A stretch of DNA of 64,000 nt from Chromobotia macracanthus (GCA_036877525.1 JAZGTH010000120.1:1196001-1260000), one strand, 5' to 3'. Counted from the first letter of the stretch, positions 24,108 through 36,320 are shown. A program made the numbers and translations. The notes: generated by a model not told the origin, from the letters alone.

Positions 24108-24937
24108 ATACATGAAATGGGTACAGATTAGGTGGATCTAACCCAGAGGCTGCTGGAAGGAACCATATCAATTACAAAGAAGCAAAAAATTAGTATAATA
24201 ATCATTCATTTCACATTAACCTTCATGTGTAATCATTTCAGTGACCATCTTGGACATAAAAGGCTCTTCACCTCCTACAGTCTTTCACTGTTTACGCTTC
24301 AAAATGGCTGTGTTATCACTTCTCCCCCATCACAAGATCTTAATGGGCCATCCAAATGATTTACGTCAATCAAACATCTGTTAAACCATCCACATGCCCC
24401 AGACAACACCTGTTGACCTCTGAGTGACCTCCACAGGTAGCAGTCTCCACACGGAGCATCCTCATCTCCGGGGTCACACTGGACACACAGCGCTAGCACA
24501 CCCAAAACACGGAAGCCCTTAAAACTAGATGATACATCTAGAAAACTACTCGACTTGGACTTTATTTCCTTTCCGACCCCCATCTCTTCAACCTGCTTCA
24601 ATAAAGCACCCAAAAATCTTGCACAGGGGACAGAGAGGTGAAATTTCTCTCATCCAAATGGATTGCAATTTCCCTCCATTTAGCACCTGAAGGTAATTAG
24701 CTTGAAGAGATTGCAGAGTGAGCAACACGTTCATGGAACATTAACTCTTGCACATTCTCCAGTTGCAGAGAATTAATAGGAAAGATTAAAGTTTAAAGAG
24801 AGCAAATGGCATTACCGCACAAACCACCTCTCAGTGGCTATAAGCAGCTCTCGCTTAGCCAAACTCGCTTCTCCTCCTTTCTCAAAATAAGTTGACATTA
24901 AGGCTGCAGAGAATAACATAATATCTGCCTAAATGGC
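24108..24937. promoter_or_regulatory. Possible regulatory sequence
   Basis: 24240-24620 is complex and open for 104 codons on the minus strand (24299-24613) without domain or splice context. 24640-24900 contains AAGGTAATTAGCTTGAAGAG and other mixed sequence resembling conserved non-coding DNA. Low confidence. Confidence 0.28.
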
Positions 24938-24988
24938 TGTGTGTGTGTGTATGTTTATGTGTGTCGGTGTGTGTGTGTTTGTGTGTGT
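24938..24988. repeat. Interrupted (TG)n microsatellite
   Basis: Three GT/TG blocks separated by ATGTTTATG, CG and TT interruptions. Confidence 0.95.
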
Positions 24989-25286
24989 AAAAGAACAGGT
25001 CCAATAGCCTGCAGCCTCATTTTTCCTCACTAACAGCTTTTTGCATGCTTTCTCAGTTCTAGGACACATTTTGCTAATTAGCACCTTGGCATTCGTTAAT
25101 CTGGCCGGCACGTTGAGTAAATGTACATGCAAATCCAATTTCATAAAGGTCTATAATCAAGCTAAATAACAAAGATCTTCTTAATTAAACTCTTTATTCT
25201 ATATTCCTAGATTCTATATTTTTGTACCGTGTCACACATGCTGTGACGGTCCCCAAATAAAAAACAATACATCATTGTGCGGTAAC
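24989..25286. other. Unique sequence, possibly regulatory
   Basis: Includes TTTTGCTAATTAGCACCTTG, a TAATTA core inside the near-palindrome TGCTAATTAGCA. No gene. Confidence 0.4.
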
Positions 25287-25620
25287 CCAGCTAACAATTT
25301 AAGATTGTAAGTGCAATCTTTTCCCTAATGTTCCCATTGTAACAAAAATGTTATTTTGAAAGTTCTAGGATTGTTCAGAATGTCCATTTTTTGTAGACAT
25401 TGTATTAATGTTACTGTTTAGTTGTAAGAATATTATTCAAACTTTTTAAATTCCTAATGCCTTAAAAACTTTCCATTAACCATTTCATATTAATTTTTTT
25501 ATATGATATATAACGTTAGAAAAGTTCTACTAACATTACTGCAAGAACGCTCTTTAATCGTTTTGAGAGAACTTTCAGAGATCATTAGCCAATGTTAAAA
25601 GAATATTCCCTGTTAGCTAG
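25287..25620 (+). mobile_element. Family A MITE, copy 4 (full-length class)
   Basis: Left end CCCAGCTAACAATTTAAG, right end TATTCCCTGTTAGCTAGG. The 11-bp terminal inverted repeat CCCAGCTAACA has one mismatch. Interior words ACAAAAATGTTATTTTGAAA and ACTAACATTACTGCAAGAAC match the other long copies. Confidence 0.85.
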
Positions 25621-26150
25621 GAAGGAGGGTAATTTGCAATTTGCAATATCCAAATCAATGTGCGGTAAGTAGGATAAAGTGCAGTTTTATCCAAATCCAT
25701 GTTTATGTATCGCATATCAACATTTTGCTTTGGTTGGAGATAAACACACATCTGGTCATGTATTTGTCAATCTCTCGATCATGGAATGATGTTGACGGGG
25801 TGAAAGAGGGGCTGTCTATTGGCAATATATTTTTAGAGGCCATCCCACTTGAGATTCAATCACAGCCTGAAAAATTCAGAGTGAAAAACATGAAATTGAG
25901 ACATGATACAATTTATTGCCCAGAAAATTCCATTCTACTATCTGATTTGGAAAAGTCCAGTCCTCCAAGCTTCAAAAATCTATTTTCCATATTTTAATAC
26001 CCCACGTAACAGTCTTCATAATTCATTCGAGTGTGTTAAGTGCAGTTTTATTAGATCTGAAACAAATTTTGGTGGGGGATCCTATAGGTCATTAACCATG
26101 GAGTAATTTTATCCTTGTTTCTCTAATGATGCCATAATGGTGAGTGAATT
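25621..26150. other. Unique sequence, nothing recognised
   Basis: A 118-codon plus frame (25641-25997) is hydrophobic/Ile-Lys mixed with no domain, and another 67-codon frame overlaps it. Treated as chance. Confidence 0.4.
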
Positions 26151-26720
26151 TCTTAACTAAAGACCAAAGAACATTTTGAAGGTCAGCTTCATCTGCAAGC
26201 TCCTTCAAGCGCTTCTCGGAGAGATTGGAAAAGTCTGAGATTTTTGAAGAGTCATTAATAACGCTAAAGCTGAAAGCCTATTTGCGTTCTCGCTCTACCT
26301 TTTAATTTCATACTCTTTCCCCCCTCTCTCACCCCCTCTCTCTTTTCCTCTCCTCTGTTCTCACAGTTGCCCTCATGCAGAAAAATAAAGTTCTGAGTGT
26401 GGGGGCAACAATGGCAGCCCAGTGACATACAGATCCCAGATGCGAGGCCGCAATAATTTAAATTTTATGCCTTTGTTATCACTTTAATCATTTTCTTTAT
26501 TCGTTTTGTTTCAGTGGTTGGCTAGAGACACCTGATAGGATAAAATACCAAGGGAACAATTTTTATTTGGAATGTGGTACAGAGTCTAATTAGAATTTGA
26601 ATTTTGCTGAGCCTTGAAATGGCCGGTGCTTTATCCTGATCACCTTAGATATTGTTCCAAGTCAATCATTTGTCACTGCACTGCATGCTGGGAAGGCTCT
26701 GCTAATCAACTCTATTTCTT
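26151..26720. promoter_or_regulatory. Candidate conserved non-coding element
   Basis: Repeat-free block with GAGTCATTAATAACGC, ATGGCAGCCCAGTGACATAC and GCCGCAATAATTTAAAT. A good acceptor-like TTCGTTTTGTTTCAG ends at 26514 and is followed by an open frame of about 25 codons to TAG at 26592, but no donor or start supports an exon. Regulatory reading is inference. Confidence 0.33.
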
Positions 26721-27048
26721 CCCCCATTTTTTTGCTGCACTGGCATTTTTGTCCATTTAGGACTATAGAACATTCATGTGCTAAGGGATTTGAAGTGCAG
26801 CTCCCTGTAGCTACTGCTCAGAGCATTTCAAAGAGCTATACATTGCAGTGCTTAGTTCAGAAGAAATCATTTCTTATGCAGGTTGGTAAAGCTTTCCAAA
26901 TCCAAATAAATAAATCAGACAATATAATAATTTCATTAAATCCTATTTTGTAAAAATTGTAATTTGTAAAACTTTTTTTAACAAAAACTGCATTAATAGT
27001 GCTGACCAATTCTTCTTCTGTTGCTTTTTTTATAATTTAGGTGTAGAC
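26721..27048. other. Unique sequence
   Basis: A 73-codon plus frame (26732-26953) has no recognisable features. AT-rich toward the right. Confidence 0.45.
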
Positions 27049-27314
27049 TTAAAGCCACAATCTGAAACGTAAAGCCACAATCCTAAACGTTGTTTATGCA
27101 CTCTTCTTTACATATGTTGAAGTTAAATGATGCCAAACTGACATTCCCCAGGAAATTAAATCGGCATTTCAAAATATAAATCATTATTATAAACTTACCG
27201 TTGCAAGCTGTGGTGAGGTAAGGAGAGCGTTTAGAACACTGATTTGTTATGTATTTGCTCAATAACTTAAATGTATTTATTTTTAACCAAATAAGTTATG
27301 GATTGTAACTTTAG
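27049..27314 (-). mobile_element. Family C MITE, reverse orientation, with a duplicated end
   Basis: Begins TTAAAGCCACAATCTGAAAC and ends GGATTGTAACTTTAG. The interior CATATGTTGAAGTTAAATGA and CCAAACTGACATTCC are the reverse complement of the matching part of 49178..49465. The first about 20 bases are repeated immediately (TAAAGCCACAATCCTAAACG), a terminal tandem duplication. Confidence 0.75.
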
Positions 27315-28605
27315 TTGTAAAGGAAAGTTTTCTAAAGTTTGCCCAAAAAATTACCATTAAAACAATTTGTATTCAAAGCAAAACCTAAACTATAAAAGCA
27401 AAAAACATTACAACTTTACAATGTCCATTAAAGGGCTATACAATAATGTCCAAATAATGACTCAAATAATCTGCCACTGAAATACACTGGCAACATCCAA
27501 ACAGTCACTCACCTCATGCTATACGTGGAATCACAACAGCCATATATTACTTCTCGGGAATGAGTGTCCCGTATTGTTGTGAGGTGGTTTTTGTCACTCC
27601 TTGTCTGATCTAATGTGTGCCTTGGGAGGCGAAAAGTCTCCAGCAGACGTGTACAAGCATTTTGTTCCTCAGGTACAAGAGGGTCTGGGACAGAAATTGG
27701 AGCTGACAAGTGTTAACGTTTAGAAATGTAGCAATAAATGGCTCTCATGTGGACATATTCTGGTGGCTCACCAAGAGTGTTTTAGTCGTAGTAAGCAGGA
27801 TGTAAACCTGAAACTTGTAAACTTGAGTACAAGATGCAACAACCTCATATGATCACTTCAGCTTCCTGTACTGCAATTAGTAATATACTGCATGGAAATG
27901 AGAACATGAATTTAATAGAATTGTACAGATAACTCACAAATGTTCCAATCCTGATTACTGTTTCATTACACAGAATGTGACAATGAAATTACTATAAAGA
28001 CTTTGCGGTCACAATATATTCCAGCACTAATTTAGTATCCTTACTGCTTTTCATACTACAGTATTGACTAAAACAGGCTTGTGCATGAATATTTCATTGC
28101 ATATTCTCCATTTCTCTCCTTTTTCTTTTAACAGCACGAGACATTTTTCTGTTTCACCTACAAGTTTAATTGGAGAGTTGTAAGGGCCATTTGAACGAGT
28201 AGAAAAAATAAAATCCATCTGACAAGATGATCGATTACCTATAAGAGCACCTGACATAGAAATTAAGGTTTTTAAATGACGAGCTGCCTTCCCTTGTACA
28301 TGCATTTTAAATTCTCTTTAAAGGCTCCCTAGCAGCCATCACCTGTCTCCAGCGCACGCGTCCCCAAACGGAGCTACTTTGTCTCTGTCACCACTGAGAG
28401 GACATTGTTTTCACCAACAAGCGTTTGTATTAACCAATCTCACATTGCATCCAGGACACATCTCATTGAATCCTGCATCATTGGTGGGTTGAGAGGAGAC
28501 AGAAAAAAGAATCCCACAAACAGCGGTGGTCCAACAGTGTGGCTTTTGTTAAGGGCCTTATTTAGATGAAAACAAAAACTGTGCAAAAAAACGGCAGCTA
28601 TTTTA
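27315..28605. other. Unique sequence, nothing firm
   Basis: AT-rich, with short chance frames (27509-27709, 28051-28305 and 28440-28631, all minus). 28320-28520 is somewhat more complex. Confidence 0.45.
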
Positions 28606-28703
28606 AATACATTTACACATTTGGCAGACACTTTTATTCAAAGGGACTTACTTGCATTTTCTGTGATTCGAACCCGTGACCTTGCCATTGCTAGCACCAC
28701 CCT
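28606..28703 (-). mobile_element. tRNA-derived SINE fragment, minus strand
   Basis: Read on the minus strand it has a pol III box-B-like GGGTTCGAATC preceded by GGTGCTAGCAATGGCAAGGT (tRNA-like head). The body AAGTCCCTTTGAATAAAAGT then CTGCCAAATGTGTAAATG follows. It lacks a complete head and a long A/T tail. The family is widespread in cyprinids. Confidence 0.78.
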
Positions 28704-29699
28704 GAAAACAATGGGAAAAGAGAAACACAGCCTATTTAGATGAAAATAACATTAAAATGACAGTTAAGTTATATAAATCTCACCAAAAAGTATTTTCAAA
28801 CAGATGATATATAACCTCTAACACACATATATGACATATAAGGTTAATCTGGTATAATCAGGTTTAAGTGTATATAGATGTGTATTGTGATGATGTATAT
28901 TGTATCTAACCTGAACAATATATTCAAACATGTTATCAATATAAAACGAGAAAAATCTGGTCTTTAGATATATGGAGGCATTAACTTTAAGCACAAAAGA
29001 CCTTCTCCTTAACGATAAACTCTTTTGCAACTGAAGTTCAAGCATGAAGTTCTTGCGGAGAAACGACACTGCTGTCTTGTTTTGTGGAAGATGTTCATTC
29101 AAATATTTAATGCATTTAATTATAGGTCGCCAGCTGTGTTCAATGATTTAAGTTTATGGGTTTGAAACCTGTTAATTATGAAGTCAAAGGCATAAAGCCA
29201 TCTCTGGTGGACTATATTGGATGCAGACAGTTAAATTTACTTTAGTGAATCTTCTGCAGAGTATACTGCCTCACTCTCCATGCTCGGTGAAATGAAGGTA
29301 TTCAGTCACAGCACATATGCCATAATGCTAATGTTAATTAAAAAGCTAATCACTGTGATTATTCAAAGAAGAGCAGCTCAAGGCATCTTATCTATTGTAG
29401 AAAGTCACTATTAACTTTCCAGACTCTATTCAAATTCAGGATGACCAAACAAACAAACCAAAAACGCATCACAAGCAAATATATGTATATCTCATATATA
29501 ATGATAACAACAATCACAGCTGTCAGTTTTTCAGTGGCTGTATTTCACTTTTGACCTCCAGTTTGCATTTGCTTGTGCAAGTGCCAGATTTATAACTGAG
29601 TTTCATACCATCCAAAGGAACTCTGGGGTAATCTGATCCCTTAAACAGCTCCAAAATCAGCTCTACATAAACTCATCTTTACTTTAACCAATACCAGAA
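28704..29699. other. Unique sequence, nothing firm
   Basis: AT-rich, with TATATGACATATAAGG-type words. The minus frame 28818-29102 has no domain. 29100-29400 is of moderate complexity (GCTAATGTTAATTAAAAAGC). Confidence 0.45.
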
Positions 29700-30060
29700 A
29701 AAAAAGACAAAATCTAACTACTGCCCAGCACCTCAGGACAAATTGCATGTGTTCCACTCAAAGGATTTAGTCTCATTAAGCAGAGCAACAGTGAAGAGTG
29801 ACGGGCAGCCGAGCATTCCAGCCCCCGGGTCTCTGTGCCAGTCTTGCCTCCTGCCCTCAAAGTCCACAAATGTGCCCAGCCTCAGTTTACGCCCTCTAAT
29901 ACTACAGCCTGGTGCACTGCCTGAATTTACAGGCCACAACATATTTGTCCCTGGAGGCCAGCCAGTCTTCCTCCTTACATTTCTAAGAGAGTTTGACTGA
30001 ACATTACGATCTCGGCTAATGGCCACTTACTTCCTTAAAAAGTTAAGAAGGTTTCACCAG
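29700..30060. promoter_or_regulatory. Candidate conserved non-coding element, open on both strands
   Basis: A 97-codon minus frame (29733-30026) and an 85-codon plus frame (29743-30000) overlap almost entirely. The block is GC-richer than its surroundings (CCCCCGGGTCTCTGTGCC). No splice sites or domains. Interpreted as stop-poor regulatory sequence. Confidence 0.33.
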
Positions 30061-30879
30061 CCTGCTCACATTATCTGGCAAATTGACTCATGACTGGCAG
30101 TTGGTAACAGGCTTCTACAAATATAATGTTTTTTAATTTTCTTTCTCACTCCAACAGACTTTTCTTCACCCGTTCGTTTCCAGATGAATAGCTAGGGACC
30201 GGATGAGGAGTGATGATTCTGAAAAGTAATTCCATTAAATGTTTTTTAAAAGTCGCGGGAGCTGTGGTATCATGGCCATTATTGATGACATCATTATTAT
30301 GTATAGGATCTTGCTGTGAATAATAATCCATTATCTTTCATTTCTCCTGTTTTTGTCACTGCAAGTGGAAAGGTTAGGTAATTTATTTTAATGTGTGAAG
30401 TGTCAGCTACTACTTCTGCCACGCACTGGACTCCGACAGATTCCACACTCACAGGCGTGATTGTTTTTTCTAAATCACCCCTTATTTCGGGCAAAAGCGC
30501 TCCCCGTAAATTACTCTCACATTCTAATTCAGCAGTCCTGCTCTCTACTTTTGCCGCTCGTGTTGTGGAGTTGAAGCTTAACAGTGTTGTTCGCTGGTAA
30601 GGTGAACCTTTGAGTCACAATACAAGATTAGAAATTCAATGTGGTGCTAAACAAATTCCACAATTTGTCATTCCTGCTGCAGCGTTTAGTGGCAAATGTA
30701 AATTTTGACATTTTAAAAGAGAAAGCATACTCAAATTTGAATTTAACACTGAAAATATTTAGCACATTTATAAATGATTACAATCATTAGTGCAATTTAC
30801 ACTGTGACACTTGTGTACACAAATATATTGAAAAGCTTAAAATAATGTCATGGAAAATACATGACACTAACCTAATACA
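30061..30879. other. Unique sequence, possibly regulatory at its start
   Basis: 30180-30330 contains ATTGATGACATCATTATTAT (a TGACATCA, AP-1/CRE-like core) and TGTGAATAATAATCC. Short both-strand frames at 30297-30600 are not convincing. Confidence 0.4.
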
Positions 30880-31473
30880 TTAAAAAGCTGGTCTCGTATG
30901 ATGGTGAGAAATGGTCTTGTGCATTTCTAATACTCGAGTGGTATTTTTGGCACAGAGCTGTAGAACAATGGAATAGACGGAAAATGGTCTTTTGTGCACA
31001 TACAGTGGGGAGGGGCAAGCATGCTTGAGTGCATTCAAATTTATACAAACTCTGTGCCATTGACAGTGATAAATGTTACACTCTTCTACAATATGTTTAA
31101 TGCATAGGTCTGTGGAGTTAGGTTTTCTTGGCTTGTATGATGCCGCGGTCACCATACCACTGTGTGTTACATCAGGTTTGCTTCCATTAAAATGCCAAGT
31201 GGAACAGTGAAGACAACAACAGAAAATGACAAGGAATTTGTTTACCTGTCCCACTTTTTTTCCCTCCCTTTCTCCCCAAGCTCCTCTCTCTAATTTTGTG
31301 GCCTTCACATTGTCATGCACGCTGAATCCTCCTGCTCCGTTTGCAGCCATTTGTAGACATTCAAATGCTGTTTTTGGTGCAACTTTGTATAAGCAAGCAA
31401 AATGAGCACATTTCCTTTTCTGCAGCAGTCTGTGCATGGCTGGGAGTGGCCTGTGCAACAGAACATAAAGCAT
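30880..31473 (-). other. Longest open frame in the window (197 codons), probably non-coding
   Basis: ATG to stop, 197 codons. The conceptual product is Cys- and His-rich in patches (FCCCLHCSTWHFNG) and has no signal peptide, membrane span or known domain. The ATG lies in no evident promoter context and no splice sites bound it. Other frames of 62 and 81 codons overlap it. A frame this long is uncommon by chance in DNA of this composition, so it is listed. I favour a stop-poor conserved non-coding block over a gene. A single-exon lineage-specific gene or a retained exon are alternatives. Confidence 0.2.
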
Positions 31474-32429
31474 AAAATCTGAAAATCTTGGCTTACCAGA
31501 CAGGACAAGGTGTGATGAAGATGGGTGTAACCATTCAGAGAAATGGTCAAGCTTTAGGCCTGGTATATATCTGCACCAAAACCATGAGGTCTGTGGGCCT
31601 GGTCTGACTGTAATCAGCCATGCGCTTGGAAGAGACTCTATTCTCAGTGATGCAGGCTGTTGGGACTGAGGGAGACATCAGTATGTGTGTGTACTAAAAG
31701 TCTGTGATTACTGGGTAGAGGAATTCACACTGCATGCCTGACCTGCCTGGTTCAACTCCCTATAGGCCTGCTGTTGCCGCACACTGGACAGGGAGAGGAA
31801 GCGGTAAAAACATTTAAGATTGCAATACTTTCCATTTTAAATACAGGCACATGATTGATATACAGCAGGATTCTTTCTGTAGGCATACTTGCATATGAGT
31901 AATAAACCTCCAATAATTAGTTATTCTGCTGTAAAATGTGACAAATTCAGTGCCAGTGTGACATGTAAGCACATACATTATAAACAGAGCTTGACATCAC
32001 ACTACACACGTGTTAGTGCTCTGACCCCATTTTAAAGATGTTACTATGCATAAAATTAAGTAACCCGAGTGACCCTTTGTATAGAAAAGAACGTAACTCT
32101 GGCAGAGAGAATGCGCAGAGTTTGTGAGTTTGGTTGTAAATAAACCGATAGTGGACAGTGTTAAAAAATATGCAACCCTAGAGCCTATTTTAACAACAAA
32201 CATGCAAAAAAAGGAAAGGATACATCCGTAAAACATGTTTGTATAACTGTAAACATATACCTAAAACTCAATAGATGTATTAATACATGCTATCATGCAC
32301 TAAAATGCATTGATGTTTTTTTCTAAATATCATATTTAATATAAAGTATTACAATCGATTTGTGAAATGACTAAAGATTGCAAATTTTTTACAGTAATTC
32401 TCCATAAATCTAGAAAAACATATGCTGTG
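31474..32429. other. Unique sequence, nothing firm
   Basis: 31560-31810 is complex (GGGACTGAGGGAGACATCAG); the rest is AT-rich. No gene or dispersed repeat recognised. Confidence 0.45.
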
Positions 32430-33420
32430 AGCTGTTAATTCAGCAAATGACACTATCTGCTGTTCTGAAATGTCAACTTCTGGGAACGCTGCACTGTGAA
32501 CGTCAAGCTCCATAATGCACCGACACTTTTCATCAAAGCATCAAGTCCATTTTCAACATTCCACTCTACAGACCATAACAGACCCACAAGCAAACAAGCC
32601 TGAGAGAGAAACCCTGCATGATCATGATATTCTTTCATTTTATGAGCCATACAATAGACTGAGCAGAGAGGAGCTTCTGGCTAACCAGAACTACAGTAAA
32701 GACTGTGATATGTAAACAAACAGGCTGGGACTTGGTCTGATTTACAGCGCTTCTGGCCTTGCCTGCATTCCCTCGCCACCCAATAGGCCGAACAGCCAGG
32801 TATTTCTGCACCGACAGTTTGAGCACTTTCGATTTTATACCTCAGCAATTTTTATAGCGTCTTTAGATGTGCATAACACATGCTTCAGTATATCCTTAGG
32901 TCTTGAGAGTGGGGATTGTTGGGGGGTGTGGATGGGGGAACATGGTGGTGATGATGGGTAAATAAAAATTGCAAATAACAATAACCAAAAGATTTTGGAG
33001 AGGGCTTGGATGTTGGGTCATGTGACCCTCTCTGCCTCTGTGATTGGAGGACATCTGAGAGGCAGCTAATATCCTGATTCGTCTGGATCTGCATCCTCAC
33101 CTCCCACCACCCAGATTAAGTCTGGTAGAGTAACCATGCTTGTAGGGCCCAGGAGCTGTGCAGGACTGTTGTAACTGATACAGAGATCCTCTAATTAAAG
33201 GTTCCGATTGAAAGAGTGATGTTTATAATATACAGCACCTCCTCTCATCTCCTCCTCTCTTTCCTACTGCTACAACAAGCAGGGAGGAACCAGGGATGCA
33301 CCAACAGATCTCCTCACTCACCTCACCGCTTCATCCAGCACCCGCAGGTGGGATTCATTGGTGGAGGGTTGTGACTTCTGCAGTGCCAGAAGCTGCACCA
33401 TGTGATTGTCTAGCTAGCCA
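32430..33420. promoter_or_regulatory. Candidate conserved non-coding region
   Basis: Repeat-free and complex, with small overlapping frames on both strands (32453-32650 minus, 32515-32715 plus, 32635-32826 minus, 32885-33100 minus), none with features. Contains AGATCCTCTAATTAAAGGTT. Inference only. Confidence 0.28.
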
Positions 33421-34549
33421 TAAATTAAATGTTCTGACAGTTTTTGCAGAAGTGTTGCCAGACAATTTCTTCTGAATTCCCTAAAACAGACCGACAGAAC
33501 AAACTTTAGCAGTAAAAATCAGTAAAGTGACAGAAAATGTAATTCTAACAACCATTTGCTGGGCTTAATCACCACTCTCATTAAATACAACAGACTTAAA
33601 CAATTTTTCTAAGCCATATTTCACAGCCCACATTCCAGCGGGTTACTGCTCTTGTCTTGCGCTTTGTGAACAAGGTTAGCTCTTTCAATTGGTCTACATT
33701 GTCCCCCCATTACTCATTTTCTGGGTAGCAAATCACATGTGACAGTTAGATTTTGACAGTGCAGAAACCTAGCCTCGGTCATTAGTGGCAATATTATGTT
33801 TCTTTGGCGATCCCTCATCATTTTTGGGCCTCATTGACTATTTTTCTTTATAAGATATTAAGTATTCAAAGCTCATTTACATCCTTATTTTTCAATTTGC
33901 TGCCGCAGTAGTTTAATTTATTCCATATAATTTCTTTTTCAGATAGGGACATTAATCACTGCCTGTAAGTTTTAGTGCCTGTGGGCCTTTTTTAAATCAA
34001 TAAAATAAGGAAATAAAAGTATTAATGTGACTAGGAATAAATGCAAATAAATGTCTTTGTTAATAATTCACCAATAATGCCTTAATATCGATCGATTGGT
34101 TGATTGAGTGAACAACTGATCAATCTATTCTTTAGAATAATCTCAGCTAATCCTCTTTATTTTATACAACACATTATTTGTATAGTAATGTTCAGAGTCT
34201 CATATACTTGCAATGGCCATTTATAAACTTTGCTGTGACTAGTTGCATAGTCCTGTGTGAAGAGGAGTGTGGCAACTTAACTGTCCTTTACAAATTGTTT
34301 TACACTTCACTAGAGCAAAAGATCCAGAGGCTAAATTACTGTCCAGACACAGTATTAATATCCTCTCTTAATATCTTCACTTCATCTGCGCTTTTGATCA
34401 AAATACATAAAGAAAATCTTTGAATTTTCTTTTTTTAATGTAGGATAGTAAAACCGCCAATTCAAATATTAAAAGCAACTTTCTTTATAACAGAATTTGC
34501 CACAACAACATTATATTTTAAACAGTGTGACTCATTTTATTATGTGTTC
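33421..34549. other. Unique sequence, nothing firm
   Basis: 33600-33970 may be regulatory (GGTAGCAAATCACATGTGAC, GCTGCCGCAGTAGTTTAATT). 34087-34125 is rich in ATCGAT/GATTG words. The 81-codon plus frame (34178-34423) has no domain. Confidence 0.42.
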
Positions 34550-34666
34550 CTGTCGCTGTAGGCATTACTTAGCGCAAAAGTTGTGGGTTTGATTCAGGAA
34601 GCACACATACTGATAAAATGCTTAAATGTATTGCAAGTCGCTATCTCAATGTAAATGTAATGCAAA
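34550..34666 (+). mobile_element. tRNA-derived SINE fragment, plus strand
   Basis: GTGGGTTTGATTCAGGAAGC is a decayed box-B region. It is followed by CACACATACTGATAAAATGC, TATTGCAAGTCGCT and AATGTAAATGTAATG, the order found in this SINE family. The GGATAAAAGC body word is largely deleted. Confidence 0.75.
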
Positions 34667-35099
34667 TATTAGTGCCTGACAACATATTGTTGTGCTTTAG
34701 CTTATTATATTTTATTATTAAACTTTGTGTAAAATATGTTAGAATCATGTTAAATCATATTACATTATGCTAAAACGTTAACAACACACTAAAACATGTT
34801 AATACCATCATGTTAGAGAATGTCAGACCTATGAACTATTTCAAACCATTTTACACTTTTTCAGACTGGGCTTTGTCAAGCCAGCATAAAGTCTGTCCTC
34901 AAAAAAGTCTTTGTCAGCTTTATTTAGACTTATTATAGTTTTTGTAGATCTATAAATGACAGCACTTTGGAGCCTAAGAAAACGTGTTTACAAACACCAT
35001 AATCACAGTCTGCTTAGCTTATAATGGCAAGATAAATACTGCATAGTTAATCAACAGTGCACAATTTTTTGCTGACATGCCAAAGAGTAACTGTGATCC
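34667..35099. other. AT-rich sequence, nothing recognised
   Basis: Repeated CATGTTA/AACATGTTA words near 34740-34810 give it a low-complexity look. No gene. Confidence 0.5.
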
Positions 35100-36320
35100 T
35101 TCCAACGCTCATCTGCAGAGCTTCGCTTAAAGCGCCCTGAAACCAAATTATACACGTGGATATGAGCCATCCTGTAATGCTTCTGGTAGTTCTGTATTAC
35201 TGGTCTGTTGAACTTTTGGCCTAAACACTTTCATGCTCTTTCTTCTCTGCCTTTCTTGTTGTTTCTTCATCCTTTTACATTCATTTTATGCTTGGCTATT
35301 CCTTGGGCTATCAGTGTATTAATGCCAGGGCTTAAGGGAAACAGCTTCTGCTAGATAAGCCCTGCGGTTGACATGTGGGCGCATGCACCTCCAACATCTC
35401 TCCCTCACCAATCCCCGACCAACCCCTTCCTGCCACCATCACCTTCTGATAAAAACAGCATCCTTGTACAGTAGTTAGCATCACACGCAATGTTATTGGG
35501 CCATGTTTTCCCCTATTTTTTCCAGGTTGTGTTTCTTGCCTAACATAACCTGGTACAAACGTCTTCATTTGCTTTAGTGCTGTGGATAAGCCTTGACCTT
35601 CGCAGTTTGTGACTGCCATGTTGATGGGGGTGGGGTGTGTGTATTTGGATACATAATGCAGCAAAGCCATAATACTTTGTGCATGGCCGCTTGCAGGCTG
35701 TCTATTCATGAGGAGAAGACCCGCTGTCTCACTCCATAAACCCCAGAGAGTAAGAGGACGGGTGTGGGGGCACAATGTCACTTGTAAATCCCAAATTAAA
35801 CTCAACTGCCCAAAGCTTTACCGCATAAAAACAGCCCCCTGCCCCTCCGCCACCTCCACCGCAGCCGCACATTTGTGACAAAGATGGGACCGTCTCTATA
35901 ATGTCAATTGTTTCATGGTTGTGGGACAGTCCATTTGCATGGGCCCTGGACTCTCTTGATCCACTGCAGTTGTTTCATACAACCTGGATGTTGCTTTCTG
36001 GTTCTGTAGGCCAGTTCAACCTGCCCTAAAATTCGAATACTAATTGGAAAGGTGTTAACACACAGACTTTGTATTATGTAATTGATTGTTGAATTGAATT
36101 GATCCTGTCAGGAACAGGAACTAGCTTGAAAAAGACATTTTTAAAATTGCACGCAGGCTAGTTTGAGCTCTCTAAGGGAAAGAACCTCCTTGAAGGCAAT
36201 CTGTTCATTAAGATAATGTGTTAGTTCCAATTAAACTAACATTAAAATGGTCCTCATAAAGAGTTGAAGTCAGCGTTTTTCTTAGCTTGCTTCTTTAATT
36301 ACATCGTTCCTCTGCTGTCA
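35100..36320. promoter_or_regulatory. Candidate conserved non-coding region containing a 157-codon chance frame
   Basis: The minus frame 35332-35805 (157 codons) is the second longest in the window. It has no signal peptide, membrane segment or known motif; its upstream base composition and lack of splice sites argue against a gene. The surrounding sequence is complex, with GTTTGTGACTGCCATGTTGA, CCATTTGCATGGGCCCTGGA (a TTTGCAT octamer-like core) and TTAAAATTGCACGCAGGC. Enhancer-type sequence is the preferred reading. Confidence 0.3.

Noticed and set aside
28606..28703. tRNA gene on the minus strand
   Set aside because: Only a box-B-like region and part of a head are present; the attached body words show it is a SINE.
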